From Rhodococcus qingshengii JCM 15477 (GTDB lineage: Bacteria; Actinomycetota; Actinomycetes; Mycobacteriales; Mycobacteriaceae), in NCBI RefSeq assembly GCF_023221595.1, contig NZ_CP096563.1, forward strand, positions 4,335,001 through 4,399,000: a stretch of 64,000 nucleotides of DNA, in the 5' to 3' direction. Under the pieces are notes generated by a model that searched no databases, was not told where the DNA came from, and saw only the letters and a program-made list of their open reading frames with translations. Both the position numbers and the translations under genes were made by a program. This document shows positions 13,919-22,424 of the stretch, one piece after another. How positions within the stretch are numbered: the stretch's first letter is position 1; each line of letters begins with the position of its first letter.

Positions 13919-14343
13919 CAGTGAGAGGATCGAGTGTGCGAAGAACTGTGAGTTCGATCCTGTGACCGGCCGGCCGCCTTGTGGGAGTTTCCGCTCGATT
14001 CCTTCTTTACCTGTTCCGGCTTGCTCGTGCGGCCAACCGCCTTGACCTCGCGATCCGGCCGACCGCTCTTGCGATCCCATTCGTGGAGTACCAGGGCCGT
14101 GCCGCCGACTGCCAAGAGCACCGGCCATTCCACCAATCCCGCCGCACCCACGGCCGCCATCGTGAGAACCGCCGTCGGCGTCGAGGAACTACCCGCACGA
14201 ATTCCGTCTCGGACACCCTCCGCCGATCCGCGTATCCCGCCCGTCACTCCACCGATCACTCCACCACCGACGGCTCCGGCCACCGTCGTCGTTGCGTCTG
14301 CCACACCACGAACGACGCGGGTGGCTTCGTCCACAATCATCAT
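13918..14343 (-). CDS. Small glycine-rich membrane protein, first gene of the P-type ATPase operon
   Basis: A 141-residue protein of unknown family. Residues 15-50 are rich in glycine and alanine (AGAVGGGVIGGVTGGIRGS), a glycine-zipper-like stretch. Residues about 58-86 form a hydrophobic segment containing GLVEWPVLLAVGG. The last 50 residues are a basic, serine/histidine-rich tail, probably cytoplasmic and disordered. It shares the EWPV membrane motif with the last protein of the operon. AGGAG precedes the ATG ATG start, and its stop overlaps the ATPase start (TGATG). Likely a partner or assembly factor for the ATPase; no direct evidence. Confidence 0.75.
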   Translation of the reverse strand: MMIVDEATRVVRGVADATTTVAGAVGGGVIGGVTGGIRGSAEGVRDGIRAGSSSTPTAVLTMAAVGAAGLVEWPVLLAVGGTALVLHEWDRKSGRPDREVKAVGRTSKPEQVKKESSGNSHKAAGRSQDRTHSSSHTRSSH

Positions 14344-14526
14344 CGGACGCTCCTATCAGCAGTCCATCGAAGAATTCAGTATTTGAGGCCATACCCAACA
14401 CCGACGGCGGCAATCACGATCCGATACATTTTTCGGCGAACCTGGCGAGGGCGCGCCATCGCCAGCGCCGTGAGAGGGTACGGTGCGGGATGCAGCGACC
14501 ACCTTCATCGACGGGAGTTCCACACA

Positions 14527-15474
14527 GTGGCGATCATCGGAAATTCGGACCTCGACATCTTCCGAATCAGCTTGGGCGGCAACCCTTTCGGATGGACCGC
14601 GGGCGAGAAGACGTCCTTCGAGATCCTCGACTCGTTCGCCGAAGCCGGTGCAAATTTCATCGACACCTCCGACTCGTACACGGCGTCGGCTCCCGGCAAT
14701 TCCGGTGGGGAATCCGAAACGATCATCGGGAAATGGATCACCGATCGGGGACTGCAGAACGACATCGTCGTCGCCACCAAGGTCGGTAGCCATCCCGATT
14801 TCAAGGGCCTGAAGGCCGACAACATCGCGGCCGCAGCAGAGGCGTCGCTGCAGCGCCTGCAGACGGACTGCATCGATCTGTACTACGCGCATTTCGACGA
14901 CCCGCAGACTCCGCTCGAGGAAACTCTCGAAGCCTTCAATGCGTTGGTCGTCGCGGGCAAGGTTCGCTATCTCGGAATCTCCAACTACAGCCCCGATCGC
15001 GTCCGGGAGTGGCTGCGAATCACCGAAGAGAACGGTTACGCCGCGCCGATCGCCCTGCAACCGCACTACAACCTGGTTCACCGCAAGTCGTACGAACCCG
15101 AACTTGCCCAGATCGCCACCGACAACAACATCAGCGTCTTCCCGTACTTCGCTCTCGCTTCCGGCTTCCTGACCGGAAAATACAAGACCCGCGCGGATAT
15201 CGAAGGCAGCTCCCGCGAACGACTGACCGCCGGATACTTCAGCGACGCCGGACTCGACGTCGTCGCGGAACTGGCGACAATCGCGCAGGCACACGACAGC
15301 GAGATCTCGACCGTCGCGCTGGCCTGGCTGCTGACTCGACCGGGCATCACCGCACCGATCGCGAGCGTCAGCCGGCCCGAGCAGCTCCCGGCGCTACTGG
15401 ACGCCCCGAATCTGGTGCTCTCGTCGAACGAACTGGACACTCTCGAACGGGTGTCGGCGGCAGTCGGAGCCTGA
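14527..15474 (+). CDS. Aldo/keto reductase
   Basis: A 315-residue TIM-barrel oxidoreductase that reduces carbonyls with NADPH. The catalytic tetrad is visible: FIDTSDSYTA (Asp and Tyr), ATKVG (Lys) and YYAHFDD (His). The end of the barrel has SVFPYFALASGFLTGKY and PIASVSRPEQL for NADP binding, typical of the AKR11/AKR12-like group. Start GTG 14527 (VAIIGNSDLDIF) is preferred because GGGAG sits at 14513-14517; the open frame continues far upstream into the divergent operon without protein-like sequence. Physiological substrate unknown. Confidence 0.9.
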   Translation: MAIIGNSDLDIFRISLGGNPFGWTAGEKTSFEILDSFAEAGANFIDTSDSYTASAPGNSGGESETIIGKWITDRGLQNDIVVATKVGSHPDFKGLKADNIAAAAEASLQRLQTDCIDLYYAHFDDPQTPLEETLEAFNALVVAGKVRYLGISNYSPDRVREWLRITEENGYAAPIALQPHYNLVHRKSYEPELAQIATDNNISVFPYFALASGFLTGKYKTRADIEGSSRERLTAGYFSDAGLDVVAELATIAQAHDSEISTVALAWLLTRPGITAPIASVSRPEQLPALLDAPNLVLSSNELDTLERVSAAVGA

Positions 15475-15476
15475 GA

Positions 15477-16247
15477 TCAGGCAGTTTTGAGATGAGCGCC
15501 GAGGGCCGTGTTGTTGATCGTCCAGAACGACCAACCGTCATGGCTCTCGGTGTCGCCTGAGATGTGACCGGTGACGGCATTTGCGGCCGCGGTCGGATCA
15601 GGGAATCGGCGGCCTTCCATCGGTCCGCGCATGATCTCGACGACCTCGGTGGTTTCGTCGAAGCGCCCGACCCAGCGATATCCGTGGCAATCGGCTGTCA
15701 TCTCGAGGCGATTGTCGACGACTTCGATCTCCTCGACACCGCTGGCGCGACGCTTCTTCGCGGCGACTGGCGACGTCTTACGCTTGGTCGCAACCGGGGT
15801 CTCGACGTAAATGCTCGGATCCTTGACCGCGGCCAAGCCCAGCGCATCCCAACGATCGTGACCGTGCACGACGCGCCCACGCGGAATCGCGTGATGGCCG
15901 GTGCGATTACGTCCGGGGCTGTCCATGATCCACAGGTCGACCTCGGCACGGATGTCGTCGGCGACCTCGTTGGAGGGCAACATGTAGAACTCGTGCGGAT
16001 CTGCTGCCAGATCGACGAACACCCAGAACTCGGAGCGGGTGTCGTCACTCTCGAGCGACTCGTCCTGACGCCTGGCCTGCCAGTCACCGTCGAGCTTGGA
16101 ACGCACGCGGACGATTCGGCTGACACCGTCAGCGCCCGTCACCTCGACGGGATTACGACGTGAGTGCGTGAGACGGACAGCCTTGCCCCCACGCTGCGTA
16201 GCTTCGGAAATGAACGCATTGATGCCGCGGCTTGCGGTGTCTTCCAT
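15477..16247 (-). CDS. Conserved hypothetical protein with RAMA-like C-terminal domain
   Basis: A 256-residue protein of no certain family. The N-terminal 130 residues (RIVRVRSKLDGDW; SEFWVFVDL; HEFYMLPSNEVADDI) have the alternating strand pattern seen in small restriction-endonuclease-fold proteins, but I cannot identify a clear catalytic D-(E/D)xK set. Residues about 145-170 are a basic linker. Residues about 195-245 (GRRFPDPTAAANAVTG, then GWSFWTI) resemble the RAMA/DUF4357 module, associated with DNA adenine methylases and proposed to read modified DNA. It could be a modified-DNA sensor or nuclease; this is inference. It ends two bases after the convergent reductase stop. Confidence 0.6.
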   Translation of the reverse strand: MEDTASRGINAFISEATQRGGKAVRLTHSRRNPVEVTGADGVSRIVRVRSKLDGDWQARRQDESLESDDTRSEFWVFVDLAADPHEFYMLPSNEVADDIRAEVDLWIMDSPGRNRTGHHAIPRGRVVHGHDRWDALGLAAVKDPSIYVETPVATKRKTSPVAAKKRRASGVEEIEVVDNRLEMTADCHGYRWVGRFDETTEVVEIMRGPMEGRRFPDPTAAANAVTGHISGDTESHDGWSFWTINNTALGAHLKTA

Positions 16248-16383
16248 GATCGACCTGTCTCGAGCGGGTACGCCCGCATCACCGGATCGGCATCGGGGTC
16301 GAGCATTGAGCGAAATCCCGGCCTTTACTTCGATCGTGTGGCCGGTCAGTACCCCCGACCTTACAGCTCCGGCGACGGCCTGA

Positions 16384-17595
16384 CTACGGCGCCCGACGCT
16401 CGTTCCCAGAGGTCAGCAGTGCAATGTCCCCGTAAAGCGCCGCCCGGTGAGCGAACATCAGCTCTTCCACACCGTCGAATTGATCCCCGACGTAGTGCGT
16501 GTTTGCAGCCGAAAGTTCACGTGAGCCGGAGCGCGCGAGTAGGTCGTCGATCCGGCTGTCGAGGCTCGCTGCATGCGCAACCGCGCGCTGCGAACTCAAC
16601 TGATCCTCGGCCCGTGCGACCAGGTCACCGATCCGCGCGAGGGCCGCCACGCGCTCGACCAGCTGGTCCCAGACCGCGCCGAGCGCTTCCCTGCGCGAAG
16701 CGATTCCGGCTCGGGTTCCCTCGTCGCGTGCCAGTGCAGCCGCGTCGTCCAACTCCGCAAGAATCGAACGCAGCGCGACGGTGTCGACCGCGATCTGGGT
16801 GATCTCGTCGGCCAGGTCGAGTTGGTTGCGTTGAATGACGAAGTGGTCGGAATGCCACGCGCTGGAGCTTTCGATCCGGTCGAACAGATTCCCGGCGAGG
16901 TAAAGCAAGGCGTCGTACTCACCGGCGCGTCCCTCGGGTTCTGAATCGACCAGTCCGTCGAGGACTTCCGCGATGCGCCTTCCGGCATCGGCGATGACAC
17001 CGGTTCCCTGGACCTTCCCGAACTGGGCGGCGAGTTTGTCGAGTGCTGCGTTTCCACTGCTGGCCACGACACCGAGCCCCACCGGCAGCTTGGCTGGAAC
17101 CGGTGTACGGGTGAGCCCGGCAAAGAGAGCCTCGCGTTGCTCGACGTCGAGATGCAGGCCGTCGCGCCGGTCCTTGCGGATGGCACGGACACTGCTCGCG
17201 AAGTGACGATTGGAATGCACGATCGCCGATCGCATCGACTGAACGCGCTTCTCGAGCGCCTGCACCCGTCGTTCGAGGACAACCTGAACAGGGCCGATGC
17301 GAGTCGCGAGCAGTCGACGTCTGGTGCGGGCCAGCTCGTCGGTGAGATACCGCAACTCCGAGAAGCCGCCGATCTCCGGGAACGAACGTCCGACACTGCG
17401 CCGGTTCGCCAGGATCGATCGCGTCGACTCGTCCCCATACCCCCCGGCAATCAGCAGCGCGACATCATCGGACAACTCCGGCCGGTTCGACTCGACTGTC
17501 CCCGCCGCACACCACTCCCTCACTCGGGTGGAGATGAGCGTTCGCCGTTCGGTCACCGACGCCACGACAAAGACGTCATCAGTTCCGTCTGCCAT
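16384..17595 (-). CDS. Conserved hypothetical helical protein
   Basis: A 403-residue protein that I do not recognise. It is mostly helical and charged, with coiled-coil-like stretches at about residues 80-135 (TDELARTRRRLLATR, ERRVQALEKRVQSMRS) and 255-340. There is no signal peptide or membrane segment. The Rhodococcus-like codon use and a strong ribosome site (AGGAGG seven bases before ATG 17595) support a real gene. It starts 68 bases downstream of the class III aminotransferase stop on the same strand, so it could be read from the same transcript, but nothing ties it functionally to that operon. Confidence 0.65.
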   Translation of the reverse strand: MADGTDDVFVVASVTERRTLISTRVREWCAAGTVESNRPELSDDVALLIAGGYGDESTRSILANRRSVGRSFPEIGGFSELRYLTDELARTRRRLLATRIGPVQVVLERRVQALEKRVQSMRSAIVHSNRHFASSVRAIRKDRRDGLHLDVEQREALFAGLTRTPVPAKLPVGLGVVASSGNAALDKLAAQFGKVQGTGVIADAGRRIAEVLDGLVDSEPEGRAGEYDALLYLAGNLFDRIESSSAWHSDHFVIQRNQLDLADEITQIAVDTVALRSILAELDDAAALARDEGTRAGIASRREALGAVWDQLVERVAALARIGDLVARAEDQLSSQRAVAHAASLDSRIDDLLARSGSRELSAANTHYVGDQFDGVEELMFAHRAALYGDIALLTSGNERRAP

Positions 17596-17663
17596 CTCAC
17601 GCCTCCTTGTGGTCGCCGGTTACCACTGTTCCAGAATCTGCCCGAACGCGCGTCGACCCTCCG

Positions 17664-19013
17664 TTACGCCACCAACACCATCTCGAACCGCGTGAGGAAC
17701 TCGTCGACATCCGAGGCCGAAATCGGGAGCGGTGGCCGAATCTTCAGAACATTGCCGTGTCTGCCTGTCGCCGAGATCAACACACCGTGTGCACGCAATC
17801 CGTTGACAATGTCGAGCGCACCGGACGGATCTGGCTCGCCCGAATCCGCATCGACCACGTCTACCCCAACGAACAACCCAGCTCCACGGATCGCACCCAC
17901 GCGCGGGTCGCGGTGTGCAGACGTCCGCAACCCATCGGTCAAACGAGCCCCCATCACTGCTGCATTCTCGATCAGCTCTTCTCCCCGAATCACGTCGAGC
18001 ACCGCCTGCGCCGCAGCAATCGACACGGCATTCCCACCGAACGTGTTGAAGTACCGAAGCTCGCCCGCCGTCAGCTCGACCAAATTGTCACCAAGCACCA
18101 CCCCGGCGAGAGGTACGCCACCGGCCATCGGTTTTCCGAGGGTGGCGATATCTGCGACGACCCCATGCCTCGCGAACCCCCACATACCGGACCCCAGCCG
18201 ACCGAAGCCCGGCTGCACCTCGTCCGCGATGAACAGACCACCCGCTTGGTGCACCTGATCGACAGCCGTTGTGAGGAACGAGTCGGTCAATACTCCGTCG
18301 GAAGCAAATATCGTGTCGACTAGTAGTGCGGCTACACCGATGCCGTCGCGGTTCAGTCCGTCGATGCACTCTCTGACACGGTCAGCGAACCAGGATTCTC
18401 GGTCGATGTCCGCTACGACACGAGGATCAGGCAAAGGCACGACACGGACCCATGGTTCATCGCCCGAATCAGCGGAACCCATCGACGGTGAGCACGCGGC
18501 AATGTTGATCGTGCCTCCGTGATAAGCATTTTCGGTGACGATGACACCGGTATTCCCGGTGGCTTCCCTCGCGATGCGCAGGGCAAGATCGTTTGCCTCC
18601 GATCCCGTACAGGTGAACATCACAGTGGAGAGCTGACTCGGAAACGTGGACACCAGATCTTCGGCGTACCGGACAATTTCCTCGTTCAGATATCTTGTGT
18701 GAGTGTTCAATTCAGCGATCTGTCTACGAACGGCGTCGACGACCTTGGGGTGCGAGTGTCCCACGCTCGCGACATTGTTGTACATGTCGAGGTACGACGT
18801 ACCGTCACGATCGTAGAGCCGAAGTCCCTGTGCTCGAACGATTTCCACCGGATTTCGATACATCAACGGCGATGCCGGGCCGAGAACATCTGCTCTACGC
18901 CTGATGAGATCTCGTGTCCGCGCGTCGAGTCCTGCAGCGTTTTCGGGCACGTAACCGTTTGCGTCGAGTGGCGAGACACGTGATGTTCTCGCATCGCGAA
19001 AGTGAGCCGTCAT
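17664..19013 (-). CDS. Class III PLP enzyme (aminotransferase or phospho-lyase)
   Basis: A 449-residue fold-type I PLP enzyme of the class III aminotransferase family. It has FTCTGSEANDLALRIAR (phosphate cup), AYHGGT, LFIADEVQPGFGRLG (ring-nitrogen Asp) and K294 in TLGKPMAGG as Schiff-base lysine. This branch includes AGXT2-like enzymes and the ethanolamine-phosphate and phosphohydroxylysine phospho-lyases. Two adjacent kinase genes make a phospho-lyase role on a phosphorylated amino alcohol attractive, but plain transamination is equally possible. ATG 19013 is chosen for GGAGGA just upstream, giving a 48-bp gap from the preceding kinase stop. It is the last gene of the operon. Confidence 0.85.
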   Translation of the reverse strand: MTAHFRDARTSRVSPLDANGYVPENAAGLDARTRDLIRRRADVLGPASPLMYRNPVEIVRAQGLRLYDRDGTSYLDMYNNVASVGHSHPKVVDAVRRQIAELNTHTRYLNEEIVRYAEDLVSTFPSQLSTVMFTCTGSEANDLALRIAREATGNTGVIVTENAYHGGTINIAACSPSMGSADSGDEPWVRVVPLPDPRVVADIDRESWFADRVRECIDGLNRDGIGVAALLVDTIFASDGVLTDSFLTTAVDQVHQAGGLFIADEVQPGFGRLGSGMWGFARHGVVADIATLGKPMAGGVPLAGVVLGDNLVELTAGELRYFNTFGGNAVSIAAAQAVLDVIRGEELIENAAVMGARLTDGLRTSAHRDPRVGAIRGAGLFVGVDVVDADSGEPDPSGALDIVNGLRAHGVLISATGRHGNVLKIRPPLPISASDVDEFLTRFEMVLVA

Positions 19014-19061
19014 CAATTCCTCCGAAGTGGGTATACGAAATAGGCTGGCCAACCGCGCCGT

Positions 19062-20048
19062 TCACACCGAGTCGAGCCACAAGGCCCATCTCGGATCGGA
19101 CATCTTCGCGCGAGCACGCATCAGTTTCCACACTCCGTACTTGTGATAGTCGAAATCCCAACCCGAATTGAGTCGATTGTTGATGCATCCCCACAGGCCC
19201 CATTTGACATCTGCCAACGCCCCGAACAAGTGAACACGCGACACGACGGACCACTCGCTGCTTCCGTAAAAGGCGTCTATCAGTTCCAACGTCCGGCGCT
19301 CGTCGAAGAACATTTCGGTGACGAAAATCGCCAGCTCATACGCTCTGTCGTTGTTGGCTGCGAATTCGTAGTCGACAAGTTTGAGCGGATGCCCTTCCGA
19401 ATACAGGAAGTTTCCCGGCATCGGATCGTTATGGCACGGAACCAGATCCAGACCGGAAGCCAACAAGGCAGACTTTGCGGTGTAATACTCACGCTCGATC
19501 AGGGCGAAGTCCCCAGGAAGCATCACGCCGTGTTCGCGCGCTTGATCGAGATGCTCGTCGATCATGTCGAAAATCGTCTTCGTCAGGGACATCAGCGGGG
19601 CCGAGTGCAGTGTCCGATACAGGTCGACGATCTGCAACGCGATCTCCGGACGCTTGAGATCTCCGTTTGTGCAGCCGCGATACCCTTCCATGTACTCGAT
19701 CACCTCGATTCCCGTCCGATGATCGAACAGGATCATCTCCGGAGCTATTCCCAGCGAACCCGCCAGCATCGCGGCCTCGTTCGCCGCAACGCGATCGACA
19801 AACGACTCGCTCCCGGCACCGGGAATCTTCAAGAAGTACCGGCGGTCGATGCCCTCGACAGTGATTCGCCAATTACTGTTCTGCAGGCCACCGTGCACCG
19901 GCGCGTATCGGATCTCTCGTCCGCGCCAGTCTGCGATCGAAGCCAAGGCCTCTTCGACGCCTCTCTCGAAATCCGTTCGAGCAGTACCACACACACGCTC
20001 GTCGGCCATGCAGTGCGTCAGGTCAGGTTGCTGAGTGTTCTCGGTCAT
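19062..20048 (-). CDS. APH/choline-kinase-like phosphotransferase 1
   Basis: A 328-residue small-molecule kinase of the aminoglycoside phosphotransferase/choline kinase superfamily. It has the lysine strand (YFLKIPGAGS), the catalytic loop PCHNDPMPGNFLY and the metal aspartate in LVDYEFA. The C-terminus carries ADVKWGLWG and a DYHKYGVWKLMRAR tail that its neighbour also has in altered form, so the two are paralogues. It should phosphorylate a hydroxyl group of an amino alcohol or similar compound; the substrate is unknown. ATG 20048 fits AAGG six bases upstream; ATG 20054 is an alternative. It follows the other kinase by 13 bases. Confidence 0.85.
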   Translation of the reverse strand: MTENTQQPDLTHCMADERVCGTARTDFERGVEEALASIADWRGREIRYAPVHGGLQNSNWRITVEGIDRRYFLKIPGAGSESFVDRVAANEAAMLAGSLGIAPEMILFDHRTGIEVIEYMEGYRGCTNGDLKRPEIALQIVDLYRTLHSAPLMSLTKTIFDMIDEHLDQAREHGVMLPGDFALIEREYYTAKSALLASGLDLVPCHNDPMPGNFLYSEGHPLKLVDYEFAANNDRAYELAIFVTEMFFDERRTLELIDAFYGSSEWSVVSRVHLFGALADVKWGLWGCINNRLNSGWDFDYHKYGVWKLMRARAKMSDPRWALWLDSV

Positions 20049-20061
20049 GGTCATCCTTGCC

Positions 20062-21018
20062 TCACAGGTTTCGGACTCGGTCGTCGAAATGCTGATCGCG
20101 CAAACCGATTCGAGCACGTAGGAATTGCCAGTCTGCGAACTTCGAGTACTCCAATGTTCCCGGTCGAATCACATCGACAAAGGAGCCGATGAGACCCCAC
20201 TTCAACGAATCCGCAATCCCGTATATGCGGCTACGATCGAACAGGCTTGAATCCCATTCTCCCCAGTACATTTCGAAGACAGGGCGCGCCTCGAGATCGG
20301 AAGGAGCCAACTCCGCGAGTAATACGCCGAGATCCTGCAGCGGATCCATCATCGCCGCGCAATCCCAATCGACCAATCTCAACGATGCGCCTTCTTCCAC
20401 GACCAGCACATTCGACACATTGCCGTCGCCGTGACACGGAACAGCGTCGAATCCACTGCTCGCTATTCGTGTTCGGGCAGGATCCAAGGCCCGAAGCATC
20501 CAGTCGAGGTCAACTGGCAGTGACGAACCGGCGTGCTGCGCAATGAGCAAGGCAGCATCGAGATCTTCGAAGACCGTTGATGTTCGCGTGAACGGAGGCA
20601 GCGCGTGGACTGCCCGTCGCAGATGCACCAGACGTTCGATCGCCTCGACGTCATCGAAGAGATCAAGAGTCGCCGTCGATGCCATCTGCCCTAGATCGTC
20701 CATCACCAGCACTCCTGTTGCGGCATTCGAGTGGCGGACTCGAGGACCGATACCCGCTAGTCCCGCTGCGACCGCAGCGCGGAATGACGCTCCGACGTCG
20801 ACGTACTCTAGCGAATGCTGCTGCATCACTTTGACGAAGACCCGGTCACTGCCAACCGAATTCGGCGTTGCGTCATCGACGATCCAATGATCGGAGTCGG
20901 CGCCCCACCAACTCGGGCTGGCCATGACCGGCGATCCAGCGTCCAGTCTTACTTCGGTATCGAGAAACAGCCCACCCGCCGACAATTCCTGTTGAACAAG
21001 CTGTTTGATGTCAGTCAT
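20062..21018 (-). CDS. APH/choline-kinase-like phosphotransferase 2
   Basis: A 318-residue member of the same kinase superfamily. It has RVFVKVMQQ (ATP lysine), LVMDDLG, the catalytic loop PCHGDGNVSNVLV and LVDWDCA. The C-terminal ADSLKWGLIG and EYSKFADWQFLRARIG parallel the neighbouring kinase, pointing to duplication, but the N-terminal lobes differ strongly (here with SWWGADSDHW), suggesting different substrates or a heteromer. GGAGGT precedes the ATG, and the upstream amidase stop overlaps this start by four bases, so translation is coupled. Confidence 0.85.
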   Translation of the reverse strand: MTDIKQLVQQELSAGGLFLDTEVRLDAGSPVMASPSWWGADSDHWIVDDATPNSVGSDRVFVKVMQQHSLEYVDVGASFRAAVAAGLAGIGPRVRHSNAATGVLVMDDLGQMASTATLDLFDDVEAIERLVHLRRAVHALPPFTRTSTVFEDLDAALLIAQHAGSSLPVDLDWMLRALDPARTRIASSGFDAVPCHGDGNVSNVLVVEEGASLRLVDWDCAAMMDPLQDLGVLLAELAPSDLEARPVFEMYWGEWDSSLFDRSRIYGIADSLKWGLIGSFVDVIRPGTLEYSKFADWQFLRARIGLRDQHFDDRVRNL

Positions 21019-22424
21019 CGGACACCTCCGGATACACGTAGCGTGACGTCAGGCCACGTCATGTCGAAAGGCCGCCTGTCCTCGAGCCATTTGGTCATCG
21101 CGAGAACATCAATGTCCGCAAAACGTGATCCGACGATCTGCACCCCGACTGGGCAACCGTCGACCATTCCGAAACACACCGTCGACGCCGGCTGCCCGGT
21201 CTGGTTGAACCACGCTGTGAAACTGCAATGCGCCAAGGGCCGTTCGGGGTCGAGACCGACCGTATCTGCGTCAAACCCCACCACCGGAATGACCGGACTG
21301 ATCACGAAGTCGTACGGCTCGAGATGCCGTTGGAGTCGTGCCTGTGCCGTGTTCACCGCGTCCAGATCGCGTGAATAGTCGGTAGCGCTCGCGAGCGACG
21401 CCGGTTCAGCCCACTCGGACACTGCAGCAATCACTTCCGCTCTCCGTTCCTCAGGTATCGACTCCCACTCCGCCCGGGCGCGAACCTGAAACAATCGATC
21501 CAGTGGTGCATAGGGATCGGACTCGAACGGCGGGGTCACCCTCGTCACCTTTGCCCCCTCCGCCGCGAGCACCTGCGCAGCAGCATCCACCACGGCAACG
21601 ACCGCGGGTTCCGCTTCGTATCCGTAGCCCATTCCTGTCATCACGCCGATTCTCAGACCTCTCACCTCTGTCTCCCAGCGGGATTCGTCGATGGACTGCG
21701 CTGGGAGTGACCAGGCGTCACGGCTGTCAGGGCGCGCGATGGCCCGGTACATGTCGACCACCTCGTCCACCGTCCTGGCCATCGGACCCGGTGAGCGCAT
21801 CATCGAAGACGGTAAGTGCGGAATCCTCCCCTGCGTTGGTTTGAGTGCGACCAAACCACAGTGTCCAGCCGGCAATCGCACCGAGCCGGCGATGTCCGTG
21901 CCCACCGCGGCATATCCGATGCCCGCCGCAAGGCTCGCACCTGCTCCGGCACTGGAGCCACCGGTGTTGCGTGAGAGATCCCAGGGATTGCGAACGATGC
22001 CGTACAGCGAACTGACGCCGGCGGCCATCATGCCGAAGTCCGGCATCGTCGTTTTGCCCACGATGACGGCGCCTGCCTCCTTCAATCGCGCCGCGGGCGG
22101 TGAATCACTCTCGGCATCAGGAACATCCGAGTGCGCTGCGCTCCCGTGACGCCACGGCATACCGACTGCATTGACGCTGTCCTTGATGGTGACCGGGACT
22201 CCGTCGAGACTGCTCAACGGGGTGCCGGTCGCCCATCGTGCCGCCGATTTTGCGGCCGCTGATCGGGCGCCGTCCACGTCGACCATCGCCATAGCGTTGA
22301 TCGACGGATTCACAGCGTCGATCAACGCGAGAGTTGCACTCAATGAATCCACGGGCGTGAACTCACCGGTTCGGTACCCCTCAACGAGCGACGACATGTT
22401 CTGCGGAAGTACCTTGTCAATCAC
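21015..22424 (-). CDS. Amidase (amidase signature family)
   Basis: A 469-residue amide hydrolase. The Ser-cisSer-Lys triad is visible as K81 (VTIKDS), S157 (NTGGSSAGAG) and S181 (GTDIAGSVRLPA), with the same 24-residue spacing between serines as in known members. Such enzymes release ammonia or an amine from amides, including ureas and acyl amides; aryl, nicotinamide or ureide substrates are all possible. It is not GatA, because no gatB or gatC lies nearby. The start overlaps the M20 hydrolase stop by four bases, and its stop overlaps the kinase start. Confidence 0.9.
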   Translation of the reverse strand: MIDKVLPQNMSSLVEGYRTGEFTPVDSLSATLALIDAVNPSINAMAMVDVDGARSAAAKSAARWATGTPLSSLDGVPVTIKDSVNAVGMPWRHGSAAHSDVPDAESDSPPAARLKEAGAVIVGKTTMPDFGMMAAGVSSLYGIVRNPWDLSRNTGGSSAGAGASLAAGIGYAAVGTDIAGSVRLPAGHCGLVALKPTQGRIPHLPSSMMRSPGPMARTVDEVVDMYRAIARPDSRDAWSLPAQSIDESRWETEVRGLRIGVMTGMGYGYEAEPAVVAVVDAAAQVLAAEGAKVTRVTPPFESDPYAPLDRLFQVRARAEWESIPEERRAEVIAAVSEWAEPASLASATDYSRDLDAVNTAQARLQRHLEPYDFVISPVIPVVGFDADTVGLDPERPLAHCSFTAWFNQTGQPASTVCFGMVDGCPVGVQIVGSRFADIDVLAMTKWLEDRRPFDMTWPDVTLRVSGGVR

